DNA of 38,128 nucleotides from UBA12481 sp012523435 (GTDB lineage Bacteria; Bacteroidota; Bacteroidia; Bacteroidales; UBA12481), in assembly GCA_028686135.1 (NCBI GenBank), contig JAQUCP010000021.1:1-38128 (forward strand), in the 5' to 3' direction. The position numbers were made by a program, and so were the translations under genes. Below are positions 23,722-31,816 of the stretch, piece by piece (the first letter of the stretch is position 1; each line of letters opens with the position of its first letter). The notes below the pieces were generated by a model. That model saw nothing but the letters and a program-made list of their open reading frames with translations, was not told the DNA's origin and made no database searches.

Positions 23722-24624
23722 ATGCTAACCATCGAAACCAGCCAGCTGACCAAGTATTATGGCAAAGATCGGGGCATCGAAGATCTTGACCTGAAGGTTA
23801 CGGAAGGCGAGATTTTTGGCTTTATCGGACCTAATGGCGCTGGCAAATCAACTACTATCAGGCTGTTGCTCAGCCTGATATTCCCCACCAGAGGATCGGG
23901 GCGCGTTTTCGGCTTGGATATGGTCGCCAAAGCTCCTGAAATTAAAAAACAGATCGGGTTTGTACCATCGGAGGTGAGCTATTACAGCGGGATGACGGTG
24001 AAAGAGCTGTTCCGCTACTCGGCCGGATTTTACGGAGCTGAACTGAACGGGTTCTACAAAAGAATGGTCGAGTCGCTCGATATCGACCTGTCACGGCGGA
24101 TCGAAGACCTCTCTATGGGTAACCGGAAAAAGGTTGCCCTGGTTCAAAGCCTGTTGCATCGGCCCCGGCTGCTTATTCTCGACGAGCCGACCAGCGGACT
24201 GGATCCGCTCATGCAACACCGATTTTTCGATCTGCTCCGGGAGGCCAACCGGGAGGGCGCTACCATCTTTTTCTCCTCACACATCCTCAGCGAGGTGGAG
24301 AAACTGTGCCACCGCGTGGCGATCATCAAGAAGGGTCGCCTCGTGGAGGAGGCTGATGTGGCCGACCTGAAAAAACGCATGCTTACACGGGTGGATATCC
24401 GCCTCACTTCCGATATCCACGGATTAACACTCAATACCCCGGGAATCCTCTCTTTCAACGGCCGTGAACGAACTTACTCCTTTCTGTTCCAGGGCGATAT
24501 CAAACCACTGGTTGGCGAACTCAGTGGTCTTCCGCTTGATCAGCTCTTTATTGCTGAGCCCGACCTGGAGGAGGTTTTTATGCATTACTACAAAGATACC
24601 GATGAACAGGAGGGGCAAAAATGA
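23722..24624 (+). CDS. ABC transporter ATP-binding protein
   Basis: 300 residues from the ATG at 23722 (MLTIETSQLTKYYG). A longer frame to 23584 adds 46 residues without similarity to ATPase N-termini, so I reject it. Walker A GPNGAGKST (37-45), signature LSMGNRK (130-136), Walker B LLILDEP (150-156), H-loop in SSHILSEVE. The C-terminal 80 residues form the extra domain common in ATPases of ABC-2 type exporters. It overlaps the permease gene by four bases (ATGA), so they form one transporter. The substrate is unknown. Confidence 0.92.
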   Translation: MLTIETSQLTKYYGKDRGIEDLDLKVTEGEIFGFIGPNGAGKSTTIRLLLSLIFPTRGSGRVFGLDMVAKAPEIKKQIGFVPSEVSYYSGMTVKELFRYSAGFYGAELNGFYKRMVESLDIDLSRRIEDLSMGNRKKVALVQSLLHRPRLLILDEPTSGLDPLMQHRFFDLLREANREGATIFFSSHILSEVEKLCHRVAIIKKGRLVEEADVADLKKRMLTRVDIRLTSDIHGLTLNTPGILSFNGRERTYSFLFQGDIKPLVGELSGLPLDQLFIAEPDLEEVFMHYYKDTDEQEGQK

Positions 24625-25427
24625 ATAAGACACTCTTTTACAAGGAGTTGAAGCGAGGTTTTATTGGGTGGATATCCGTAGTGGCCATCTCCTGTGGCTA
24701 TCTAATCCTGATTTTGATCGTGAATTCAACCATGACCCCGATGATGGATTCGGTGGCTGAAATGTTTGGATCGATGCCAGAAGGTTTCCTGAAAGCCCTG
24801 AACTTTAGCTCCCAGTCGTGGAGCAACATCATGGGCTTTTATGCCACCTATTTTGTATTTCTCGTACCCTTGATCACCGGCGGTTTTTCCGTAGTGTGGG
24901 GAATTAACATGATTGCCAAGGAAGAGTATCACCGGACGGCCGAGTTTCTGCTGACCAGGCCAGTGCCGAGGCATCAGGTTTTGTCAACCAAGATGGTGGT
25001 GGTTTCACTGTATATCCTTTCGACCAACCTACTCATTTACGTGACAGCTCTGGTGGGTATGAGTATCATTGATGCGCAGGCTGTTAACGTTGGAACTTTG
25101 ACCATACTGCACTTCTATGGGCTGGTGGCGTGCTTTTTACTAATGGCTTTAGGACTGTTTATCAGTATGTTATTCAAGCGTGGCCGGTCGGGTGTTGGTA
25201 TCGGCATCGGGATTGTGATGGGATGTTACCTGTTCGACATGATTTTAAAGGTTTATGGCAAAGCAGATTTTCTGCTTTATCTGACGCCTTTCAAGTACAT
25301 CAATCTGGATGTAATTAATCCCGGATATGCCCTGGAAGGATGGAGAATTTTGGTACCCTTGGGGGTGACCATTTTATTGGTCGCGTCTAGCTATCTTCTC
25401 TTCAGGCGCAAAGATATTTACACCTGA
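24621..25427 (+). CDS. ABC-2 type transporter permease
   Basis: 268 residues with about six membrane helices, beginning near 15-35 (FIGWISVVAISCGYLILILIV) and ending with LGVTILLVASSYLLFRRKDI. The segment MIAKEEYHRTAEFLLTRPVPRHQVLSTK is characteristic of ABC-2 family permeases. It is the membrane partner of the preceding ATPase, with which it overlaps by four bases. The convergent OmpA-family gene ends 20 bases downstream; no terminator hairpin is seen between them. Confidence 0.9.
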   Translation: MNKTLFYKELKRGFIGWISVVAISCGYLILILIVNSTMTPMMDSVAEMFGSMPEGFLKALNFSSQSWSNIMGFYATYFVFLVPLITGGFSVVWGINMIAKEEYHRTAEFLLTRPVPRHQVLSTKMVVVSLYILSTNLLIYVTALVGMSIIDAQAVNVGTLTILHFYGLVACFLLMALGLFISMLFKRGRSGVGIGIGIVMGCYLFDMILKVYGKADFLLYLTPFKYINLDVINPGYALEGWRILVPLGVTILLVASSYLLFRRKDIYT

Positions 25428-25447
25428 AAATGCTGATTAACAAGTGT

Positions 25448-26848
25448 TTAGCGAGATACCTTAAACTCTACTCTGCGGTTTAATGCGCGTCCCTCCGATG
25501 TATTATTGGTAGCCACGGGCCGGCTTGAGCCGTAGCCGTTGGATCTGATACGGCTTGGGTCGATGCCTCTGCCCACGAGATACTCTTTCACCGCTTTAGC
25601 ACGACGCTGGGAGAGATCCAGGTTATGACTCTCGTCACCGGTGGAGTCGGTATGGCCGATGATTTCAAGGCGGTAATGCGGATTATTGCGCATGACATTC
25701 ACCACATTATCGAGGATCGGATAGGAGACGGCTTTAATCATATCGCGATCGGATTCGAACTGAATTCCCCGGATAGCATCATCGAAGACTTTCTGATCCC
25801 CCTCTTTCACCAGGGGGCAGCCGTTGTATTCAAGAAGACCGGGTACTGTAGGGCATTCATCATCGATATCGGGTAATCCGTCGTTATCCGTATCGGGGCA
25901 ACCCCTGTATTCTTTCGGGCCTGCAGCAAACGGACAGCGGTCGTCCGGGTCCGGAATACCGTCGCCATCGCTATCGGGGCATCCATGAAACTCTTTAAGG
26001 CCGGGCTCGGTTGGACAGCGATCTTCGGAGTCTGGGATACCATCACCATCGGTATCAGGGCATCCTTTATACTCGGGTAATCCCTTGACATCAGGGCACT
26101 TATCCATATAGTCCGGAATACCGTCGCCATCGCGGTCGACCGGACAGCCGTCAGGAGTAACCTCTACACCAACAGGTGTTTTGGGGCATAAATCGTACTT
26201 ATCCAGGACGCCGTCCAGGTCGCTGTCGGTTTTGTCCACGCCGAGATTAACAAAGATTCCTACGGTATGATTCATAAAATGATCGGGTGTACCCTGAATG
26301 ATCAGGTCGCGCATATCACTCCCGGTGAGGTTTGCCAGAAGCTGATATTGAATGGAGAGCGCGGGGAAAATGTTAAAGCGAATGCCGGCTCCAATCGGGA
26401 ATGTCAGGTCTGTTCCGGCCAGTGTGCGGATTCCTGGCCTGGTGTTCAAATCACGGCCCTGGGTGAAGTAGGCAAAGCCTCCACCGACAGCAAGAAATGG
26501 TGCCACGCGGGCATTTTCCTGTAGGATATAGCCGTTGTTAAGTTTGTATTTAAATAGCAGGTTCCCATTAACCATGGAAGCCAGGAAGTTGGTGGTCCAA
26601 TCCTGGAAGTACCCGTAATCACCGTATTCAACCTGCAGTGCCACGTCAAACGAAGGACTGAGGTACCGCGCGCCGGTGACACCGATGGTTGCATAGTGCG
26701 GAACGAAATCCAGGAAACCACTTCCGAGATCACCGACATATTCGGGTTTACCTACCAGGAGGCCCAACGACCATTTCTTCTCCACATTCTGTCCGTATAC
26801 GTTGAAAATCAACAGGATAGCTGAAGTGAGTGTAACCAGTTTTTTCAT
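25448..26848 (-). CDS. OmpA-family outer-membrane protein with TSP type 3 repeats
   Basis: 466 residues. Signal peptide MKKLVTLTSAILLIFNVYGQ (1-20). Residues 21-205 look like an outer-membrane beta barrel (alternating strands, aromatic residues). Five calcium-binding thrombospondin type 3 repeats follow at 208, 238, 265, 292 and 319 (pattern DxDGDGIPDxxDxCP), the last four at exact 27-residue spacing. The OmpA C-terminal peptidoglycan-binding domain covers about 355-466 (GHTDSTGDESHNLDLSQRRA). It likely anchors the outer membrane to the cell wall with a rigid calcium-stabilised stalk. Divergent from trkA; a -7 box lies 51 bases upstream. Confidence 0.95.
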   Translation of the reverse strand: MKKLVTLTSAILLIFNVYGQNVEKKWSLGLLVGKPEYVGDLGSGFLDFVPHYATIGVTGARYLSPSFDVALQVEYGDYGYFQDWTTNFLASMVNGNLLFKYKLNNGYILQENARVAPFLAVGGGFAYFTQGRDLNTRPGIRTLAGTDLTFPIGAGIRFNIFPALSIQYQLLANLTGSDMRDLIIQGTPDHFMNHTVGIFVNLGVDKTDSDLDGVLDKYDLCPKTPVGVEVTPDGCPVDRDGDGIPDYMDKCPDVKGLPEYKGCPDTDGDGIPDSEDRCPTEPGLKEFHGCPDSDGDGIPDPDDRCPFAAGPKEYRGCPDTDNDGLPDIDDECPTVPGLLEYNGCPLVKEGDQKVFDDAIRGIQFESDRDMIKAVSYPILDNVVNVMRNNPHYRLEIIGHTDSTGDESHNLDLSQRRAKAVKEYLVGRGIDPSRIRSNGYGSSRPVATNNTSEGRALNRRVEFKVSR

Positions 26849-26899
26849 AAGTAACTTATTAGAATTTTCTGCGAGGTCAGGTCAAAGCTCAACAACTCC

Positions 26900-26907
26900 C
26901 AAATATA
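26900..26907 (-). promoter_or_regulatory. -7 promoter box for the OmpA-family gene
   Basis: Minus-strand TATATTTG, a perfect TAnnTTTG, 51 bases before the ATG at 26848. No clear -33 TTTG. It lies in the 115-base divergent region shared with trkA. Confidence 0.45.
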
Positions 26908-26931
26908 GCAATATTTGCTTTATCTTCCGTG

Positions 26932-26939
26932 TATCTTTG
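26932..26939 (+). promoter_or_regulatory. trkA: -7 promoter box for trkA
   Basis: TATCTTTG, perfect TAnnTTTG, 24 bases before the trkA ATG. A TTTG lies at 26914-26917, 14 bases upstream, shorter than usual. Confidence 0.45.
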
Positions 26940-26963
26940 TGCGGGTAAACTCAAATTGCAGAT

Positions 26964-28304
26964 ATGAAGATCGTTATTGCAGGAGCCGGAGAAGTTGGAA
27001 CGCATCTGGCGAGAATGCTAAGCGTCGAGAACCATAGCATTGTTATGCTGGATGATGATGCTGAAAAGCTCAATCAGGTTAACCAGGGAGTGGACATAAT
27101 GACTGTCACCGGTTCTCCGCACTCCTTTGTTGACTTAAAAGAGACCGGGCTGAAAAGTGCGGATCTGTTTATTGCTGTGACTTCCTCCGAAGAGCGGAAT
27201 GTGCTGGCTTGCAGTATGGCCAACTACCTGGGGGTGAAACGCACCATCGCCAGGATCGATAACCTTGAATACTTAAAGGAGCAGTATCGGGCCAAACTGA
27301 AAGATCTGGGTGTTCATGAGCTGATCTACCCCGAAAGCTTGGCAGCCAAGGAGATCATCTCCTCCATCAAGATGACCAGTACACGGCAACTATTTGAATT
27401 CTCGGGAGGCAAGCTGCTTTTGATGGGGATAAAAGTGCGGGATAATGCCCCGATCATCAACCAACCCCTGGAGCAGCTCTCATCCGATCTTAAGTGTATC
27501 ATGGCTGTGGCTATTACCCGTAATCATCAGAATATCATCCCAGGTGGAAAGGATTTAGTGAAAAGTGGAGATATTGTCTATTTCGTAACCAACCAATCAA
27601 CCCAAAAACATCTATTTGAGCTTACCGGAAAAGAGCCTTATCGGGTAAAGAATATCATGTTCCTTGGTGGCAGTCGGATAGCCCAGAGAACGATAGAAAA
27701 GCTTGGTAGTCAGTATAATGTGAAAGTAGTTGAAGAGAGCAAGGAGCGTTGTAACATGCTGGCTAATCGCTTTGATCATGCTTTGGTGATTAATGGTGAT
27801 GGCTGTAATCTGGAGTTGCTCAAGGAGGAGGGACTGGCGAACATGGATGCTTTCATTGCCACCACTGGCAGCTCTGAGGTGAACATCCTCTCTTGCCATC
27901 TGGCTAAATCCCTGGGGGTTAAACGTACAGTTGCCGAGGTCGAAAACTTTGATCTGATTCGTACAGCTGAAGGGATGGATATTGGAACCATCATCAACAA
28001 AAAACTGGTGGCGGCCAGTTACATATACCGTTTTACCCTGAATGCAGAGATCTCTAATGTCAAGTGTCTTACCCTTTCGGATGCCGAAGTTTTTGAGTTT
28101 ATCGCCAAACCGGGATCTCGCATTACCAAGATGCCCATCAAAGATTTGGATTTCCCGGCCGATGCCAAAATCGGAGGGGTGATTCGGGGTGATTCGGGTT
28201 TTGTGGCTCATGGCAGCCTGCAGATTCAGGAAGGCGATAAAGTGGTGGTGTTTACACTCCCTTCTGGAATTCGCCGCCTGGAGAAATTTTTTAAAACCAC
28301 TTGA
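26964..28304 (+). CDS. trkA: Trk potassium uptake regulatory subunit
   Basis: 446 residues, with the full-length TrkA layout of two RCK-N and two RCK-C domains. The first Rossmann motif is intact, IAGAGEVGTH (5-14). The second half (IMFLGGSRIAQRTIEKL, about 230-246) has a degenerate loop, as is common in TrkA. Each nucleotide domain is followed by a C-terminal domain ending in strands such as GDIVYFV and GDKVVVFTL. TrkA binds NAD(H) or ATP/ADP on the cytosolic face and gates TrkH. trkH follows after 15 bases. Confidence 0.95.
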   Translation: MKIVIAGAGEVGTHLARMLSVENHSIVMLDDDAEKLNQVNQGVDIMTVTGSPHSFVDLKETGLKSADLFIAVTSSEERNVLACSMANYLGVKRTIARIDNLEYLKEQYRAKLKDLGVHELIYPESLAAKEIISSIKMTSTRQLFEFSGGKLLLMGIKVRDNAPIINQPLEQLSSDLKCIMAVAITRNHQNIIPGGKDLVKSGDIVYFVTNQSTQKHLFELTGKEPYRVKNIMFLGGSRIAQRTIEKLGSQYNVKVVEESKERCNMLANRFDHALVINGDGCNLELLKEEGLANMDAFIATTGSSEVNILSCHLAKSLGVKRTVAEVENFDLIRTAEGMDIGTIINKKLVAASYIYRFTLNAEISNVKCLTLSDAEVFEFIAKPGSRITKMPIKDLDFPADAKIGGVIRGDSGFVAHGSLQIQEGDKVVVFTLPSGIRRLEKFFKTT

Positions 28305-28319
28305 TTTGTCTGAATTTCA

Positions 28320-29765
28320 ATGAATTTTAAGCTGATAGTTCGGGTAATCGGGATGTTATTATTGGTGGAGGGCCTTGCATTGTTGCTCTCCGCATTCGTT
28401 GCATACCTTAGCGGAGGTGACGATTTTGCCGCTTTGGCTTTATCGGCTGGCCTATCCCTGGCTCCTGGGATTATTGCTCTGCTGGCTACCTCGCTTCCAT
28501 CCAGTAGCCTCGCGCGACGAGAATCCTTTTTTGTGGTAACCGTAGGTTGGCTAATCATCTCTTTCATAGGATCATTACCGTATCTGATCAGTGGATATAT
28601 CCCCAATATCACCGATGCATTCTTCGAGACCATGTCGGGCTTCACCACCACCGGTGCCACAATTCTTGACGATATTGAAGCCCTTCCCCGGGGGCTGCTG
28701 TTCTGGAGGGCAATGACACAATGGCTTGGCGGGATGGGGATTATCGTGCTGGCACTCTCTTTCCTGCCCGCCTTCGGAATTGGTGGAATGCAACTGTACG
28801 TTGCCGAGGCCCCGGGATTATCCCTGGATAAAGTCAGTCCGCGAGTTTACCAAACTGCCCGTACCATCTGGGGACTCTACCTTTTATTGACCCTCCTGGA
28901 AATGGTGCTCCTGATGCTTGGTGGCCTATCCTGGTTCGATAGTATCTGCCACTCCTTTACTACCATGGCTACCGGCGGATTTTCCACTAAACAAGCTAGT
29001 ATTGCGTACTGGCAATCGCCTTACATACAATATGTTGTAACGATTTTCATGATTATCGCCGGAACCAATTTTACTCTGATGTTTTTTGCCCTGACCGGAA
29101 AACCCGGCCGCCTCTTCCGCCATGAGGAGTACCGTTTTTATATCTTCTTCATTCTGGGTTTTACCGCCCTAATCTTCGCTGGGTTAATGCTGACAGGCAC
29201 TGGAGCGGTAGAAGCGGCGTTCCGAGATGCCCTGTTTACCGTGGTATCCGTGATGACTACCACCGGATTTGTAACGGCTGACTATCTGCTTTGGCCGCCA
29301 GTGCTGATCATGCTGGTATTTGCACTCTTTTTCTTTGGAGCCTCCATCGGTTCAACGGGCGGCGGGGTCAAAATCATGCGTATTGGAGTGTTGCTGAAAA
29401 ACAGCTATTACGAGCTACAACGGCTGATTCATCCGCATGCTGTCATCCCGGTTCGCTTCAACAGAGTGTCGCTGGAACCAAAATTTGTCAATAACATCCT
29501 GGCATTCTTCATGTTCTACCTTGGGATATTCTTTGTTAGCAGCATCATCATGACCATCTTCGAACCCGATATGGTTACCTCTATGGGTGCTGTGGCCTCC
29601 TGTCTGGCCAATATCGGGCCGGGACTTGGCTCTGTGGGACCGATTTTTAGCTATTCGCACATTCCCGAGGTGGGGAAATGGTTTCTCTCGTTCCTGATGA
29701 TGATCGGCCGTCTGGAACTCTTTACGGTACTCATTCTGTTTACCCCTGCCTTCTGGAAGAAATAG
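28320..29765 (+). CDS. trkH: Trk potassium uptake channel subunit
   Basis: 481 residues, TrkH/TrkG type with the two extra N-terminal helices. The four pore loops are visible: FTTTGATI, TTMATGGFST, MTTTGFVTA, and a divergent fourth, LANIGPGLGS. The gating loop GASIGSTGGGVK is present in the third repeat. It forms the potassium-conducting subunit in the inner membrane and works with the TrkA encoded directly upstream. The convergent barrel gene ends 18 bases downstream. Confidence 0.96.
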   Translation: MNFKLIVRVIGMLLLVEGLALLLSAFVAYLSGGDDFAALALSAGLSLAPGIIALLATSLPSSSLARRESFFVVTVGWLIISFIGSLPYLISGYIPNITDAFFETMSGFTTTGATILDDIEALPRGLLFWRAMTQWLGGMGIIVLALSFLPAFGIGGMQLYVAEAPGLSLDKVSPRVYQTARTIWGLYLLLTLLEMVLLMLGGLSWFDSICHSFTTMATGGFSTKQASIAYWQSPYIQYVVTIFMIIAGTNFTLMFFALTGKPGRLFRHEEYRFYIFFILGFTALIFAGLMLTGTGAVEAAFRDALFTVVSVMTTTGFVTADYLLWPPVLIMLVFALFFFGASIGSTGGGVKIMRIGVLLKNSYYELQRLIHPHAVIPVRFNRVSLEPKFVNNILAFFMFYLGIFFVSSIIMTIFEPDMVTSMGAVASCLANIGPGLGSVGPIFSYSHIPEVGKWFLSFLMMIGRLELFTVLILFTPAFWKK

Positions 29766-29783
29766 CCAGCAAAGAGGATCCTA

Positions 29784-30500
29784 TCAGTTAAAACGGTATC
29801 CCGCGGTTATGCTCCAAACTCCATGCTTCTGGGTGAAAATCGATTCGTGTTCAGGTTGTAAAACCATCAGTCCTCTCGAATAATTCACCCCGATACCAAC
29901 CGATCCGAACTCCGCTCCGGCGCCAACCATCAATCCGAAATCCATCCTGCGGAAATCCCCGCCATCAGCAATCCACTTGATAATCCCATCATCCGACGAC
30001 GAGATCTCGGTGATGCCTTCAATTTTTGTGCTCACCTCGTACTCGTATACGCCCGACAGGGCATACCCGAAATAGGGACCGGCATCTGTATAAAACCGTA
30101 TGCTGCCCATTTTAAAGGTGGCCTTCGCCAGTAGGGGAAGCTCCAAATAATTGAAGCTGAGATCGGTTTTGTTCATGTAGGTAATAAAGCCTACTGGTTT
30201 CTCCGAACTCCGCTCAAATCCTTTGGTGGAAAAGAAGAGCCCTGGCTCGAGCGAGAAAAAGCCGGCTAGCGGCAACTCCACGGTAACGCCAAGGTGAAAC
30301 CCTGGCTTTAATGGATACTGGACAGAAGTTCCGGTGTGCAATTCAGTTTCCCAGGCGCGCATGGTGGCTAGGTTGAGTCCACCCTTAACCCGGACGGATT
30401 GCGCTGAGGCCGCAGTGCAGATCATCAGCGCCAACAGTACAATGGCTCCTTTACGAAGAAAGATCATGCCATTGGCTGCAAGGTTTGGGGTTGATTTCAT
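29784..30500 (-). CDS. Outer-membrane beta-barrel protein (PorT-like fold)
   Basis: About 238 residues from the ATG at 30500 (MKSTPNLAANG). Other possible starts are GTG 30521, ATG 30506 and ATG 30467; the last would begin the signal peptide directly (MIFLRKGAIVLLALMICTAASAQ). The mature part opens VRVKGGLNLATMR and has alternating strands such as FHLGVTVELPLAGFFSLEPGLFFSTKGFE and YFGYALSGVYEYEV, ending WSITAGYRFN, the usual closing aromatic strand. This is the common Bacteroidota single-barrel type of about 200 residues, with no specific function known. Confidence 0.83.
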   Translation of the reverse strand: MKSTPNLAANGMIFLRKGAIVLLALMICTAASAQSVRVKGGLNLATMRAWETELHTGTSVQYPLKPGFHLGVTVELPLAGFFSLEPGLFFSTKGFERSSEKPVGFITYMNKTDLSFNYLELPLLAKATFKMGSIRFYTDAGPYFGYALSGVYEYEVSTKIEGITEISSSDDGIIKWIADGGDFRRMDFGLMVGAGAEFGSVGIGVNYSRGLMVLQPEHESIFTQKHGVWSITAGYRFN

Positions 30501-30539
30501 AAACATTATTTTTAAGAACACAGATTGAATAGCAAAAGA

Positions 30540-31607
30540 TTAAGAATCTTCCCTGAACGTTTTTTGCTCCAAGATTTTATACTTTGCCTGCCTGGTTTCC
30601 CAACGTTCACGGGCATACTGGCGCATATCCGTGACTGTGTCTTTTTCATCCACGATTTCCAGACCAAGCAAGGTTTCAATGATGTCCTCCAACGTCACAA
30701 TGCCATCAAGTCCACCGTATTCATCTACAATCATGGCAATGTGCTCCTTCTGTTCCAGCAGTTTTTCCCAAAGAGAATATAAAGCGATCGAATTAGGGAC
30801 AATTAGAATCTCCCGCCGAATCTCTTTAAGCAGCAGATCGTGCTGATCTTCAGCTAATTTCTCTAAAACAGTCTGCCGAAACACATATCCTGTGATGTTC
30901 TCCTCATTTTCCGAATAGACGGGTATTCTGGAGAAGTTTAGATAGCTTTTACTTTCTAAAAACTCCCGAAGAGTCATGTTTTCATCCGCAATGACGACTA
31001 CCACGCGGGGTGTCATAATTTCGGTGACTCTTAAATTCTTTAATTTCAGAATGTTGCGAATAATTTTGTATTCATTTTCGGAAAAGAGTCCTTCATGGGC
31101 GCCAATGCTGGCCAAAGCTGCAATCTCCTCCCTACTGGTCGTTTGACCGCTTTTTTTCTTGGAAAAAAACCAGGTCACAAAAGCGGATAACCAAACCAAA
31201 GGGTAGGTTAGGATGATCATGACCGAGATGGTGTAGGTAGAGACTTTTGCTAAGCTTCTCCAGTACCGGGCTCCGATAGTTTTCGGGATAATCTCGCTGA
31301 AAACCAGAATCAGCAAGGTTAACAGGGCAGAGACAATTCCAAACGATGCCTCCCCGAAGAGTCTGGTTGCTTGAGCCCCAACTCCTGCAGCTCCAATGGT
31401 ATGAGCAACCGTATTCAGCGATAAGATGGCCGCCAGGGGTTTATCTACATTCGACTTGTGATCGAGAAAAACCTTGGCCCATTGATATCCTTTCTCCTTA
31501 TTGACAATCAGAAAGGACGGTGGCGTGGAGAGAAGTACTGCCTCCATTATCGAACAGAGAAAGGAGACAAACAGGGCTAAAAAAAGATAAAGAAGTAATA
31601 AAATCAT
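30540..31607 (-). CDS. DUF21/CBS-domain membrane protein (CNNM/CorB-like)
   Basis: 355 residues. The first 170 or so hold four membrane segments of the DUF21 domain (start MILLLLYLFLALFVSFLCS; LVFSEIIPKTIGARYW is a family signature). Two CBS domains follow (MTPRVVVVIADE... and EYGGLDGIVTLEDIIETLLG), ending near 335. The CorC_HlyC domain often found at the C-terminus is absent. Relatives transport or sense magnesium or other divalent ions. Role here unknown. A perfect -7 box lies 79 bases upstream. Confidence 0.9.
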   Translation of the reverse strand: MILLLLYLFLALFVSFLCSIMEAVLLSTPPSFLIVNKEKGYQWAKVFLDHKSNVDKPLAAILSLNTVAHTIGAAGVGAQATRLFGEASFGIVSALLTLLILVFSEIIPKTIGARYWRSLAKVSTYTISVMIILTYPLVWLSAFVTWFFSKKKSGQTTSREEIAALASIGAHEGLFSENEYKIIRNILKLKNLRVTEIMTPRVVVVIADENMTLREFLESKSYLNFSRIPVYSENEENITGYVFRQTVLEKLAEDQHDLLLKEIRREILIVPNSIALYSLWEKLLEQKEHIAMIVDEYGGLDGIVTLEDIIETLLGLEIVDEKDTVTDMRQYARERWETRQAKYKILEQKTFREDS

Positions 31608-31685
31608 GCGGCTTTAGTGGTTACTGTACTGATAATCAAATAATTGGAATGAATAGAAATTCATCACATGATTTCTTCTTTTTCG

Positions 31686-31693
31686 CAAAGATA
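31686..31693 (-). promoter_or_regulatory. -7 promoter box for the DUF21/CBS gene
   Basis: Minus-strand TATCTTTG, a perfect TAnnTTTG, 79 bases before the ATG at 31607. No convincing -33 element. Confidence 0.42.
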
Positions 31694-31816
31694 CTAAACT
31701 ATCAATCATTCAGGATTTTGCAGTATTAAAATCTCCGAATTTAGTGATAGCCTTTTCGATAGTATTGTTTATCGCCGACAGGTTTCTTATTTTTCCGCTT
31801 GGTCAGCCGAGCCAAA

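Noticed and set aside
25820..26225. Periodic DNA repeat on the minus strand
   Set aside because: The 81-base period is fully explained by the TSP type 3 repeats of the OmpA-family protein.
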